Source of the DNA: Burkholderiales bacterium
GTDB lineage: Bacteria > Pseudomonadota > Gammaproteobacteria > Burkholderiales > Nitrosomonadaceae
Length of the DNA: 64,000 nt
Assembly (NCBI GenBank): GCA_024235735.1
Contig: JACKLU010000003.1
Location: 62,001-126,000 of the forward strand
Direction: 5' to 3'
This document shows positions 17,066 to 25,610 of this stretch, piece by piece. A program made the translations under genes and the position numbers. Positions within the stretch are counted from its first letter, which is position 1. Each line of letters begins with the position of its first letter. The notes beneath the pieces were generated by a model. The model had not been told where the DNA came from and searched no databases. It saw only the letters and a list, made by a program, of their open reading frames with translations.

Positions 17066-17131
17066 GAGATCTTTGCACGGTTACTACGCGGTACGATAAT
17101 CGCACCGCTCATGACACCGTGCAAAGGTCTC
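17066..17131 (-). repeat. class A element, internally deleted copy (66 bp)
   Basis: Starts GAGATCTTTGCACGG and ends ACCGTGCAAAGGTCTC. It keeps both outer ends of the class A element in reverse orientation relative to copy 1 (TTACTACGCGGTACGATAAT on the left, CCGCTCATGACACCG on the right) and lacks the core. The result is a compact near-hairpin immediately after the TIGR04073 stop. Confidence 0.85.
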
Positions 17132-17161
17132 TGAGAATAAAAACATCCAAAATCCGGAATC

Positions 17162-17202
17162 AAAAACGCCGCATCATGACTTTCGAATGATGCGGCGTTT
17201 TT
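17162..17202. terminator. bidirectional rho-independent terminator
   Basis: Stem ACGCCGCATCAT (17166-17177) pairs perfectly with ATGATGCGGCGT (17187-17198), with a nine-base loop, a run of A on the left and a run of T on the right. It separates the convergent TIGR04073 gene and htpX and should work for both. Confidence 0.85.
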
Positions 17203-17223
17203 GTGCTGAGCGTCTATCAAATC

Positions 17224-18111
17224 TTAATAACGTGACTCGCGCAGTGCAGCAATTCTTTCTTCCAGCGGTGGATGAGACATAAACAGGCTCTTCAACCCGG
17301 AACTGATTCCGCCTGAAATACCGAACGCCGCCAGCTGATCAGGCAGATGCTGTTGGTGAACAGTCATTTGCAATCGTTGCAGCGCAGCAATCATTTTTTC
17401 CCGCCCGGCCAGGCTGGCGCCGCCGGCATCCGCGCGGAATTCGCGTTGCCGGCTGAACCACATGACGATAATGCTTGCCAGTATGCCCAGCACGATCTCG
17501 GCGATAATCGCGGTTACCCAGAAAGCCGGGCCGTGGCCGTTTTCCGTCTTGAAGACGACGCGATCGACCGTATGGCCAATCACGCGCGACAAAAATATGA
17601 CGAATGTGTTGACAACACCCTGGATCAGCGCAAGCGTGACCATATCGCCGTTGGCGATATGACTGACTTCATGCGCCAGAACGGCTTCCGCTTCGTCTTC
17701 GGTCATCGTGTTCAGCAGCCCTGTGCTGACAGCCACCAGCGCGTCATTTTTTGACATGCCGGTAGCAAAGGCATTGACATCGGGTGCATGATAAATAGCC
17801 ACTTCCGGCATGCCGATGCCTGCTTTTTTAGCCTGCCGCTGCACCGTGGTCAGCAGCCAGTGTTCCTGCGCATTGCGCGGCATTTCGATAACCTGCGCGC
17901 CGGTGAAACGTTTGGCTGTCCATTTCGACATGGCCAGCGACATCAATGACCCGCCAAAACCGAAAACGGCGGCAAACAGCAATAACGAATTGATATCGAG
18001 TCCCGCACCCTGTTCATCCAGTATGCGTTCGAATCCCAGCAGCCTCAGCGTGATACTTAGAACAACAACAATGGCCAGGTTCGTCGCGAGAAAAAGAAAG
18101 ATTCTTTTCAT
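17224..18111 (-). CDS. htpX: membrane zinc protease HtpX
   Basis: A 295-residue M48B inner-membrane protease that degrades misfolded membrane proteins, in functional overlap with FtsH. Transmembrane helices lie at about 4-24, 38-60, 158-178 and 195-215. The zinc motif HEVSH is at 147-151, with the third ligand Glu in QREFRADAGG. Length and topology match the family. It stands downstream of ftsB on the same strand but 113 bases away. Confidence 0.92.
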   Translation of the reverse strand: MKRIFLFLATNLAIVVVLSITLRLLGFERILDEQGAGLDINSLLLFAAVFGFGGSLMSLAMSKWTAKRFTGAQVIEMPRNAQEHWLLTTVQRQAKKAGIGMPEVAIYHAPDVNAFATGMSKNDALVAVSTGLLNTMTEDEAEAVLAHEVSHIANGDMVTLALIQGVVNTFVIFLSRVIGHTVDRVVFKTENGHGPAFWVTAIIAEIVLGILASIIVMWFSRQREFRADAGGASLAGREKMIAALQRLQMTVHQQHLPDQLAAFGISGGISSGLKSLFMSHPPLEERIAALRESRY

Positions 18112-18224
18112 TCGATTACTCCATAAGGAAATTTGATCGTCTGATTAACGGAATGAATATACGGCTTGTTCGCTTGTTTTCAAGTGATCGTTCAGAAAAA
18201 AATCGATTCCATCCGTACCTGAAT

Positions 18225-18551
18225 TTACCGGTTCTGATTGGCGCGGGCAAAGCTTGCCGGCGGTACTGTCCCGGCTGGATTGGTGTCAACGATCTGAAAG
18301 AAAATTTCATTTTTCTTGATCATGCCGATATCGTTGCGCGCGCGTTCTTCGATGGCGTCTGTTCCCTGTTTCAGATCATTGATTTCCGCATGGAAGATCA
18401 TATTGCGGTTCTGCAGCTTGAGATTTTCTTCCTGCGCCTGAACGATATCCTGCTCGAATGCGCTCACCTGCAACCAACTGCCTTTTCCCACCCATAGCGG
18501 GTACTGGATCAATGCGATTAAGCCGACGAGCACGATAGCAAGCGATTTCAT
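18225..18551 (-). CDS. ftsB: cell division protein FtsB
   Basis: A 108-residue bitopic septum protein that forms the FtsQLB complex. It has one N-terminal transmembrane helix (about 3-20), the family segment QYPLWVGKGSW, then a coiled coil (about 30-70), and ends with an extended periplasmic tail. The AGG ribosome-binding site overlaps the end of an inverted-repeat element that fills the gap to eno, so the usual eno-ftsB linkage is interrupted but the order is kept. Confidence 0.9.
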   Translation of the reverse strand: MKSLAIVLVGLIALIQYPLWVGKGSWLQVSAFEQDIVQAQEENLKLQNRNMIFHAEINDLKQGTDAIEERARNDIGMIKKNEIFFQIVDTNPAGTVPPASFARANQNR

Positions 18552-18554
18552 TTC

Positions 18555-18793
18555 AACCTAAAAACCTCAGTTGAATAGGGTTTAAAGTGCGTTGATTTTT
18601 ATTTTTGGCAAGGCACAATGAGGCGTAATAATGTGTTATTACAACGAATCGTAACGCAGCAAAAATTAAAAAGCAGCGTGCTATAAACACCATAGTTTGA
18701 TTCACCATCCGGGTGAGCCAGAATTGCTCTAATTGTTTCATGTATTCATATCGTTAATCATATCGGATAACGGTCAACCGAGGTTTTTAGGTT
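18555..18793. repeat. 239-bp element with 20-bp terminal inverted repeats between eno and ftsB
   Basis: Left end AACCTAAAAACCTCAGTTGA (18555-18574) and right end TCAACCGAGGTTTTTAGGTT (18774-18793) are inverted repeats with 19 of 20 matches. The element fills the eno-ftsB gap almost exactly: it ends six bases from the eno stop and four bases from the ftsB start codon. A short hydrophobic reading frame inside is not convincing. It looks like a non-autonomous transposable element, distinct from classes A to D. Confidence 0.75.
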
Positions 18794-18798
18794 TAATA

Positions 18799-20082
18799 TT
18801 ATTTCAGTTGATAAAAAGCACCGCGCCCCGCATACCGCGCCATGTCGCCCAGATCTTCCTCAATGCGGAGCAGCTGGTTATATTTCGCCAGTCGATCTGA
18901 ACGCGAAAGCGAACCTGTCTTGATCTGTAGCGCATTGGTCGCTACCGCGATATCGGCGATAGTTGTATCCTCGGTTTCCCCGGAGCGGTGCGAGATGACA
19001 GCAGTGTATCCGGCGCACTTGGCCATTTCAATCGCCGCCAGCGTTTCAGTCAGCGTGCCGATCTGATTGACTTTGATCAGAATGGCGTTAGCGATATTCC
19101 GCTTGATGCCTTCCCGCAGAATCCGCGTATTGGTCACGAAGATGTCATCGCCAACAAGCTGCACAGCCTTGCCCAGTCGATTGGTCAGCAGTTCCCAGCC
19201 ATTCCAGTCCAGTTCGCTCATGCCATCTTCGATACTGATGATCGGGTATTTGTCCACCCACGATGCAAGATAGTCGGCAAACTGCGCGGAGGTAAGACTC
19301 AGGCCGTCCGAAGACAAATGATATTTGCCATCGGAAAAATATTCCGAGCTCGCGCAATCAACCGCGATTGCAACATCACGGCCTGGCTGATAGCCTGCCA
19401 GATCGATTGCTTCAACAATCAATTGCAGCGATTCTTCATTGCCATTCAAGTTCGGTGCGAAACCACCTTCGTCACCCACCGTGGTAGGCATGTTTTTTTC
19501 GTTCAGCAATTTTTTCAAGGCATGAAAAATCTCCGAACCGCAACGAATCGCATCACGGAAATTTCCGATACCGAACGGCACGATCATGAATTCCTGCATG
19601 TCAATGTTATTGTTGGCATGCGCGCCGCCGTTAACAAGGTTCATCAATGGCACCGGCATGGACATCATGCCCGCGCCACCGAGGTAGCGGTACAGCGGTA
19701 GTCCGGACTCTTCAGCGGCCGCTTTTGCTACCGCGAGAGACACCGCAAGAATGGCATTGGCGCCAATGCGCGATTTGTTTTCCGTACCATCCAGATCGAT
19801 CATCGCCTGATCGATAAAACTCTGGTCAACCGCATCCAGTCCGATCAATGTTTCGGAAATTTCGGTGTTAACGTTCTCGACGGCTTGCAAAACTCCCTTG
19901 CCCAAGTAGCGCTGTGCATCGCCATCCCGCAGTTCGACCGCTTCCCGCGTGCCTACAGAAGCGCCTGATGGAACTGCGGCGCGTCCCAGCACGCCGGATT
20001 CCAGCAACACATCTGCTTCAATGGTTGGATTACCGCGAGAATCCAGAATCTCGCGCGCGATGACTTCTACTATTGCACTCAT
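18799..20082 (-). CDS. eno: enolase
   Basis: Phosphopyruvate hydratase of glycolysis (2-phosphoglycerate to phosphoenolpyruvate), 427 residues as usual. Visible family segments are AREILDSRGNPT at the start, GASVGTREAVELRDGD, the metal and active-site region VGDEGGFAPNL, SIEDGMSELDWNGW, and the signature ILIKVNQIGTLTE followed by SHRSGETEDT. It lies downstream of pyrG on the same strand. Confidence 0.96.
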   Translation of the reverse strand: MSAIVEVIAREILDSRGNPTIEADVLLESGVLGRAAVPSGASVGTREAVELRDGDAQRYLGKGVLQAVENVNTEISETLIGLDAVDQSFIDQAMIDLDGTENKSRIGANAILAVSLAVAKAAAEESGLPLYRYLGGAGMMSMPVPLMNLVNGGAHANNNIDMQEFMIVPFGIGNFRDAIRCGSEIFHALKKLLNEKNMPTTVGDEGGFAPNLNGNEESLQLIVEAIDLAGYQPGRDVAIAVDCASSEYFSDGKYHLSSDGLSLTSAQFADYLASWVDKYPIISIEDGMSELDWNGWELLTNRLGKAVQLVGDDIFVTNTRILREGIKRNIANAILIKVNQIGTLTETLAAIEMAKCAGYTAVISHRSGETEDTTIADIAVATNALQIKTGSLSRSDRLAKYNQLLRIEEDLGDMARYAGRGAFYQLK

Positions 20083-20259
20083 GCTTACGTTTTCCCTGTA
20101 TGATCAGTTTGGCTTTTTTGTTACGGATATTAACTTTTTAATATACTGCAAATTCAAATAGCTATTTAATTTTTTTATGTGAAATGCGCGTTACATTATC
20201 GGCATACCGGCATGCCTGTTGTTTTTGCAACACAACACTCGCAATCGGTGGTCAATGTT

Positions 20260-21942
20260 TCATGAGCTGACCGCCGCAGCGGATCTGTTCTGCGTTTCTC
20301 CGGTCAGCTGCTGACTGACGGCATAATCAATGGCCGCCTTGATAAAGGACTTGAATAACGGATGGCCCTGCCGCGGCGTGGATGTAAATTCGGGATGAAA
20401 CTGACATCCCAGAAACCAAGGGTGTTCCGTTTCCGATAATTCAATAATTTCGCACAGATCTTCATCCATGGACAAACCGCTGACACGAAGCCCGGCTTGC
20501 TCCAGCTGCGGCAGATAATCGCTGTTGACTTCATAACGATGGCGATGGCGCTCGGTGATTGTATCAGCGCCGTAAGTTCTCCAGGCCAGCGAATCTTTTT
20601 TTAACTGGCATTCCTGCCCCCCCAGCCGCATACTGCCGCCAATGTCCGAATTTTCATCGCGTTTCTCGACTCGTCCGTCCCTGGTGCGCCATTCGGTAAT
20701 CAGACCGATGACGGGATATGGCGTATCCGGATTAAATTCCGTACTGTGCGCGCCGGTCATGCCGGTTTTGTTGCGGGCGTATTCGACAACGGCGAGCTGC
20801 ATGCCAAGACATATGCCGAGGTAAGGTATACGATGCGTGCGAGCATAATGAATCGCGAGCATTTTGCCTTCCACGCCGCGCCTGCCAAATCCGCCCGGCA
20901 CAAGAATGGCATGCACGCCACGCAGACTGTCAGTGCCGTTTTTTTCAATGTGCTCGGAATCCATGTAAGTGATATGGATTCTGCTGCACGTGTGAATGCC
21001 CGCATGTATCAAAGCTTCTGACAGCGATTTATACGATTCGGTCAGATCGACATATTTACCGACAAGTGCAATGGTCACCGCATGCGCCGGATGCTCAAGC
21101 GCATAAACCAGCTTCTTCCACACGCTCAGATCAGCAGGCTTGGCCAGAATGCCAAGCTTGTGGCAGATAATTTCATCCAGCATCTGCTCATGCAGCAGTG
21201 CAGGAATTTTATAAATGCTGTCAACATCCATGGCTGATATGACAGCCTGCTCCTTGACATTGGTAAACAGCGCAATCTTGCGGCGCTCTTCTTTCGGAAT
21301 TTCACGATCGGAGCGGCATAAAATTACATCAGGCTGTATGCCGATCTCGCGCAATTCCTTGACGGAATGCTGTGTCGGTTTGGTTTTCAATTCACCCGCC
21401 GAGCCGATATACGGCAACAGCGTCAGATGAATAAAGCAGGTATCATCGCCGGGCAATTGCGTCGCCATTTGCCGTATGGCTTCAAGAAACGGCAAAGATT
21501 CGATATCGCCAACCGTGCCGCCAATTTCAATAATGGCGACATCGGCATCACCAACTCCCGCCTGTATATAACGTTTGATCTCATCGGTAATATGCGGAAT
21601 CACCTGCACAGTTCCACCGAGATAATCACCACGCCGCTCCTTGCGGATGACGCTCTCATAAATCTGTCCTGTGGTGAAATTGTTGTGCCGGGTCATTTTG
21701 GTGCTGATAAACCGCTCGTAATGACCCAGATCGAGATCGGTTTCCGCGCCGTCTTCGGTAACAAAAACTTCACCATGCTGGAACGGGCTCATGGTACCGG
21801 GATCGACATTGATGTAAGGATCCAGCTTCAGCATGGTCACCTTGATTTTTCTGGTTTCCAGCACCGCGGCCAGAGACGCCGCAGCAATACCTTTGCCCAG
21901 CGATGACACCACCCCACCGGTTACAAAGACGTATTTGGTCAT
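20260..21942 (-). CDS. pyrG: CTP synthase
   Basis: Glutamine-dependent amination of UTP to CTP, 560 residues. The N-terminal synthetase domain begins with KYVFVTGGVVSSLGKG, and the C-terminal class I amidotransferase domain has the nucleophile in GICLGMQ and the catalytic pair in HPEF. The ATG at 21942 puts the protein start at MTKYVF, matching the family; a TTG three codons upstream is less likely. The pyrG-eno-ftsB order is common; kdsA, often between pyrG and eno in betaproteobacteria, is absent here. Confidence 0.95.
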   Translation of the reverse strand: MTKYVFVTGGVVSSLGKGIAAASLAAVLETRKIKVTMLKLDPYINVDPGTMSPFQHGEVFVTEDGAETDLDLGHYERFISTKMTRHNNFTTGQIYESVIRKERRGDYLGGTVQVIPHITDEIKRYIQAGVGDADVAIIEIGGTVGDIESLPFLEAIRQMATQLPGDDTCFIHLTLLPYIGSAGELKTKPTQHSVKELREIGIQPDVILCRSDREIPKEERRKIALFTNVKEQAVISAMDVDSIYKIPALLHEQMLDEIICHKLGILAKPADLSVWKKLVYALEHPAHAVTIALVGKYVDLTESYKSLSEALIHAGIHTCSRIHITYMDSEHIEKNGTDSLRGVHAILVPGGFGRRGVEGKMLAIHYARTHRIPYLGICLGMQLAVVEYARNKTGMTGAHSTEFNPDTPYPVIGLITEWRTRDGRVEKRDENSDIGGSMRLGGQECQLKKDSLAWRTYGADTITERHRHRYEVNSDYLPQLEQAGLRVSGLSMDEDLCEIIELSETEHPWFLGCQFHPEFTSTPRQGHPLFKSFIKAAIDYAVSQQLTGETQNRSAAAVSS

Positions 21943-22076
21943 TGGATACAAAAATAAATAGACAATTGCTGCCGTGCAGCAAAACAGCGTCCGGTGAATT
22001 TGATGAGCATGTTGGATATGTCAGGCATCGCGCTTTTCTGAAGTTTTGTATTCTGGCTATACTGCCCCGTCGCCTT

Positions 22077-22961
22077 TTAACGAATTTCCGCAAGTAGAGC
22101 ATTCATCATTTGTTCAGCCTGCTGACGATAGCTGCCGCCAAACAGATTCAAATGATTCAGGACATGATAAAGATTATATAAAATCTTCCGCGTATTATAC
22201 CCTGAATCCAGTTGATATTCATGTCGATAAGCGGAATAAAACCGCTGCGGAAATCCACCGAACAATTCAGTCATCGCCAGATCCGCTTCCCGGTCGCCGA
22301 AATACACGGCGGGATCGAACAAAACGGGCTCACCCGCACCCGTATAGGCATAATTTCCACACCACAAATCGCCGTGCAACAGGGATGGAGACGGCTGATA
22401 ACCGGTAAAAAACTGCTCAACGCACTCCAGCAAACGTTCGCCAAGCTGCTGCAACCGGCCACGATAACCGTTTTCCAGCGCCAGACGCAACTGAAAACCG
22501 AGTCGATGCGTGCGCCAGAATGAAACCCAGTCATCCGACCGGGTATTTATCTGCGGCGTGCTGCCGATCGTGTTGTTCCGCGACCAGCCAAACTGATTGC
22601 TCCTGTATTGATGCATCGCGGCAAGTCCGCATCCCAGCGCATCCGGATTGCTTGCGGAGCGTACGCCGAGATCCAGATACTCGAGCACCAGCCAGGCATG
22701 ACTCTCATGCTGTCCCCAGCACACCGGACGCGGAACGCGCAGCGCATTGGAGCGATGAATTTCCTCAAGTCCTTCGGCTTCGGCCGCAAACATATCCCCG
22801 CTATCCACCGAATTGATTTTGACAAGAAAACGTTGTCCGCCGTCCGCGATACGATAAGTCTGGTTAATACAACCACCGCCGATCGTATCGATGGTTTCGG
22901 GATGAAACGATTGCCCTGTGACAGCTTGAATCTGTTGCGTTATTTTAGGCCATGGACTCAT
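22077..22961 (-). CDS. fructosamine/ketosamine-3-kinase family protein
   Basis: A 294-residue APH-fold kinase expected to phosphorylate ketosamines (glycated amines) at O-3, starting protein deglycation. Motifs: a glycine-rich loop in TIGGGCINQTY, Lys in FLVKIN, the catalytic loop LLHGDLWCGN and the metal site VLFDPAVYFGDREADLA. The ATG at 22961 was chosen because the family starts close to the first helix; an in-frame start at 22988 is possible. It starts 33 bases after the argH stop on the same strand, so it is probably co-transcribed. Confidence 0.85.
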   Translation of the reverse strand: MSPWPKITQQIQAVTGQSFHPETIDTIGGGCINQTYRIADGGQRFLVKINSVDSGDMFAAEAEGLEEIHRSNALRVPRPVCWGQHESHAWLVLEYLDLGVRSASNPDALGCGLAAMHQYRSNQFGWSRNNTIGSTPQINTRSDDWVSFWRTHRLGFQLRLALENGYRGRLQQLGERLLECVEQFFTGYQPSPSLLHGDLWCGNYAYTGAGEPVLFDPAVYFGDREADLAMTELFGGFPQRFYSAYRHEYQLDSGYNTRKILYNLYHVLNHLNLFGGSYRQQAEQMMNALLAEIR

Positions 22962-22993
22962 TTCCCGGTGCTTGTTTGGTGGTCTCAAGTTGT

Positions 22994-24385
22994 TTATCGC
23001 TCGGCTGACAGCCAGTCTTTTGCGCGTGCAATCGCTTTGCGAACCTGCTGTGGCGCGGTTCCACCGATATGGTTCCTGCTTTCGAGCGATCCTTCAAGCG
23101 TCAGCACTGAAAAAATATCATGTTCGATATGTTCCGAAAACCGCTGCAATTCACTCAGTTCCAAATCGGCCAGATCGCAGCCTTTTTGCTCGGCGTATTG
23201 CACGGAGCGAGCGACGATTTCATGCGCGTCACGAAAAGGAATGCCTTTTTTAACCAGATAATCGGCCAGATCAGTAGCCGTGGAAAATCCCTGCAATGCG
23301 GCTTTTCGCATCGCCGCGGCGTTAACCCGCACGCCGGTCATCATATCGGCATAAATACGCAGCGTATCGATCAACGTGCCGACAGTATCGAAAAGCGGCT
23401 CCTTGTCCTCTTGATTGTCTTTGTTGTAGGCCAGCGGTTGTGCTTTCATCAATGTCAGCAACGCGACCAGATGACCATTGATACGGCCGGTTTTACCACG
23501 CACCAGCTCGGGAACATCAGGGTTTTTTTTCTGCGGCATGATCGACGAGCCGGTGCAGAAACGGTCCGCCAGCGTAATGAAACCGACCGCCGGATTCATC
23601 CACACAATCAATTCTTCCGACAGGCGTGACAAATGCGTCATAATCAGCGCCGCACAAGCACAGAATTCGATGGCGAAATCCCGATCGGAAACAGCGTCCA
23701 GGGAATTTTCGCAAACGCCATCAAAGGCAAGTTCACGCGCCACCATTTCACGGTCTATCGGATAGCTCGTTCCGGCCAGAGCGGCGGCGCCGAGCGGCAG
23801 CTGATTGACGCGCTTTCTGCAATCGGACAAACGCCCGGCATCGCGTTTGAGCATTTCGAAATATGCCATCAGATGATGTGCAAAAGATACCGGTTGAGCA
23901 ACCTGCAAGTGCGTAAAACCGGGCATCACCGTTTCAACATGCTGCTCGGCCAGATCGACAAGCGCTTGCTGCAGTGCGCCGACCAGATCGCCAATTTCGT
24001 CAATCGCAGCGCGCAGATAAAGCCGGATATCGGTAGCCACCTGGTCATTGCGCGAACGGCCAGTGTGCAACCGCTTTCCAGCATCGCCGACGATATCGGT
24101 CAAACGCTTCTCAATATTCAGATGCACATCTTCCAATTGCTGCGACCAGTCAAAACGCCCTTCCCGGATTTCCTCGCGTATCTGCCCAAGACCGCGCTCG
24201 ATTGCCGCCAGATCTTCCTGAGTGATGATTCCGCGAGCGGCAAGCATGCGCGCATGCGCCAGCGACCCCCGGATATCCTCCTCGGCAAGCCGGTAATCAA
24301 AATGGATCGAAGCGGTGTAACGCTCAACCAGCGCTGAAACAGGCTCACTAAATCGCCCTGACCATGTTTTTTTATTGTTATCCAC
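22994..24385 (-). CDS. argH: argininosuccinate lyase
   Basis: Last step of arginine synthesis: argininosuccinate to arginine and fumarate. 463 residues, fumarase/aspartase superfamily, with the signature GSSIMPQKKNPD (active-site Ser loop), HTGRSRNDQ and the TSYPIDRE segment. The start codon is GTG at 24385, preceded by AAAGGGAAAAAG as ribosome-binding site; the opening MDNNKKTWSGRF fits the family. The fructosamine kinase gene follows. Confidence 0.94.
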   Translation of the reverse strand: MDNNKKTWSGRFSEPVSALVERYTASIHFDYRLAEEDIRGSLAHARMLAARGIITQEDLAAIERGLGQIREEIREGRFDWSQQLEDVHLNIEKRLTDIVGDAGKRLHTGRSRNDQVATDIRLYLRAAIDEIGDLVGALQQALVDLAEQHVETVMPGFTHLQVAQPVSFAHHLMAYFEMLKRDAGRLSDCRKRVNQLPLGAAALAGTSYPIDREMVARELAFDGVCENSLDAVSDRDFAIEFCACAALIMTHLSRLSEELIVWMNPAVGFITLADRFCTGSSIMPQKKNPDVPELVRGKTGRINGHLVALLTLMKAQPLAYNKDNQEDKEPLFDTVGTLIDTLRIYADMMTGVRVNAAAMRKAALQGFSTATDLADYLVKKGIPFRDAHEIVARSVQYAEQKGCDLADLELSELQRFSEHIEHDIFSVLTLEGSLESRNHIGGTAPQQVRKAIARAKDWLSAER

Positions 24386-24783
24386 TAAATTCTTTTTCCC
24401 TTTACTTTATTGAATCTGAATTCCGCCCATCAGCGGATTTAAAAGCAATCGCAGCCACAACAGCAGAAACAACCCATCGTTTTTAACAGCTCAATCTATT
24501 GCCTCATACCTGTGTTGTCTTTATTCATCACATTCACGCTGCACCCCTAAATTGCATTATAAAACAAAATAAACCGATCGTTATTTGATATACTTTCGAA
24601 GTGTCTGCCGGCGTTCTTCCGGAGGAAGAAATCCTGATTTCGAGATGAATCCGCCTGATAATGTTTTTTGTCCGGCATTGTGCAGACAATACTAAATTTT
24701 AAGGCGCTCTGCTTTTACTTCCATTGGGTTTAGTGGATAATTAGCGCTTTTTTACCTGTCAGCTAAAAATCAAGGAGCTATTC
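24386..24783. other. intergenic region between divergent argH and the membrane sensor-like gene
   Basis: About 400 bases with no supportable gene. A small hairpin TTCTTCC-GGA-GGAAGAA lies at 24614-24630. It must hold promoters for both divergent genes, but no strong consensus pair was found. Confidence 0.5.
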
Positions 24784-25386
24784 ATGACGAGTCAGAACAA
24801 GGAAAACGAAACACTGCAATCCAAAGCAGTAACAGTCTACACCATGCTTACCAAGAAATTTGCTGTGCTTGAGGATCTGCCGCAAAAGCAGCTACCTATG
24901 AAATACGCATTTATAATGGCGGGTATCATTATTTTTGTCTTTGCCTGGAAAGTCATCGCGGTAAACAAAGTCGAATCAGACGCGGAAAAACAAATCGCCA
25001 GCGAGCGCACGCTGATCACTCAGCAAGCCCGAGAGCAAGCCGACAGACAATACAAAAAAGAAGAAGAACGCTTTGCACAAGTGCTGTCATGGGCGGTTCG
25101 CAGCGAACTGATCCGCAACAATATCGATCAGGTCGGCCTGTACCTCAATGACATCGTCAAGCAACTCAACGCAGAGCGCATTGACCTGATCGGCGAAAAA
25201 GGCGAATTGCTGGTATCTACCGACAAACGTCTGGAAGACGTCAAAGGCGGCGACCTGTATCCGAAAGAAACCATCAACGAGCACAAAGTCGCCATTAAAA
25301 CAGATGCAAATGGTAAAAAACTGGTGGTCGCGCCTGTATCCGATTTCAACAAACGCATCGCGGTACTCGTCATCAGCTACAAGTAA
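24784..25386 (+). CDS. single-pass membrane protein with a periplasmic sensor-like domain
   Basis: A 200-residue protein of unknown function. A cytoplasmic N-terminus (1-40) is followed by one transmembrane helix (about 41-59), a charged coiled coil (about 62-100), then a globular domain (about 105-200) with strands such as RIDLIGEKGELLVST and VVAPVSDFNKRIAVLVI that resemble a PDC/Cache-like sensor fold. No kinase, GGDEF or methyl-accepting output domain is attached. A strong AAGGAG ribosome-binding site lies at the right spacing. It stands alone between argH and murA and ends next to a class C element. Confidence 0.75.
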   Translation: MTSQNKENETLQSKAVTVYTMLTKKFAVLEDLPQKQLPMKYAFIMAGIIIFVFAWKVIAVNKVESDAEKQIASERTLITQQAREQADRQYKKEEERFAQVLSWAVRSELIRNNIDQVGLYLNDIVKQLNAERIDLIGEKGELLVSTDKRLEDVKGGDLYPKETINEHKVAIKTDANGKKLVVAPVSDFNKRIAVLVISYK

Positions 25387-25410
25387 GCGCGGCAATCAAT
25401 TCATCTTTCA

Positions 25411-25552
25411 GGGCGTCTCTAAAAATTCAAAGTTTTAAACAAAACAAGGCGCGAGAAAAAAATGTTGACGCAGCATATGATTGATATGTAAGGAAACATT
25501 TTTTTGCGAACAACAAAGTGTTGTGACAAAATCTGGATTTTTAGAGATGCCC
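25411..25552 (+). repeat. class C inverted-repeat element, copy 1 (142 bp)
   Basis: Begins GGGCGTCTCTAAAAATTC and ends with the inverted match GGATTTTTAGAGATGCCC. The centre contains CATATGATTGATATG and an imperfect dyad around AAAAATGTT / AACATTTTTTT. A second copy lies at 43932-44082 in the opposite orientation. No coding capacity. Confidence 0.8.
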
Positions 25553-25558
25553 TTCACT

Positions 25559-25587
25559 GAATCCCTCCTAGTTATCCGGGGGGATTC
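25559..25587 (-). terminator. possible hairpin terminator downstream of murA
   Basis: GAATCCCTCC pairs with GGGGGGATTC (one wobble) around a nine-base loop, 24 bases after the murA stop. No T-run follows on the murA strand, so it may need other factors or not terminate. Confidence 0.3.
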
Positions 25588-25610
25588 TGATCGTCACAAC
25601 CGTTTCGTCA

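Noticed and set aside
18553..18741. 62-codon hydrophobic frame between eno and ftsB on the minus strand
   Set aside because: It lies wholly inside the 239-bp inverted-repeat element and shows no conserved features or ribosome-binding site.
18988..19701. 237-codon open frame opposite eno
   Set aside because: Antisense to a highly conserved glycolytic gene.
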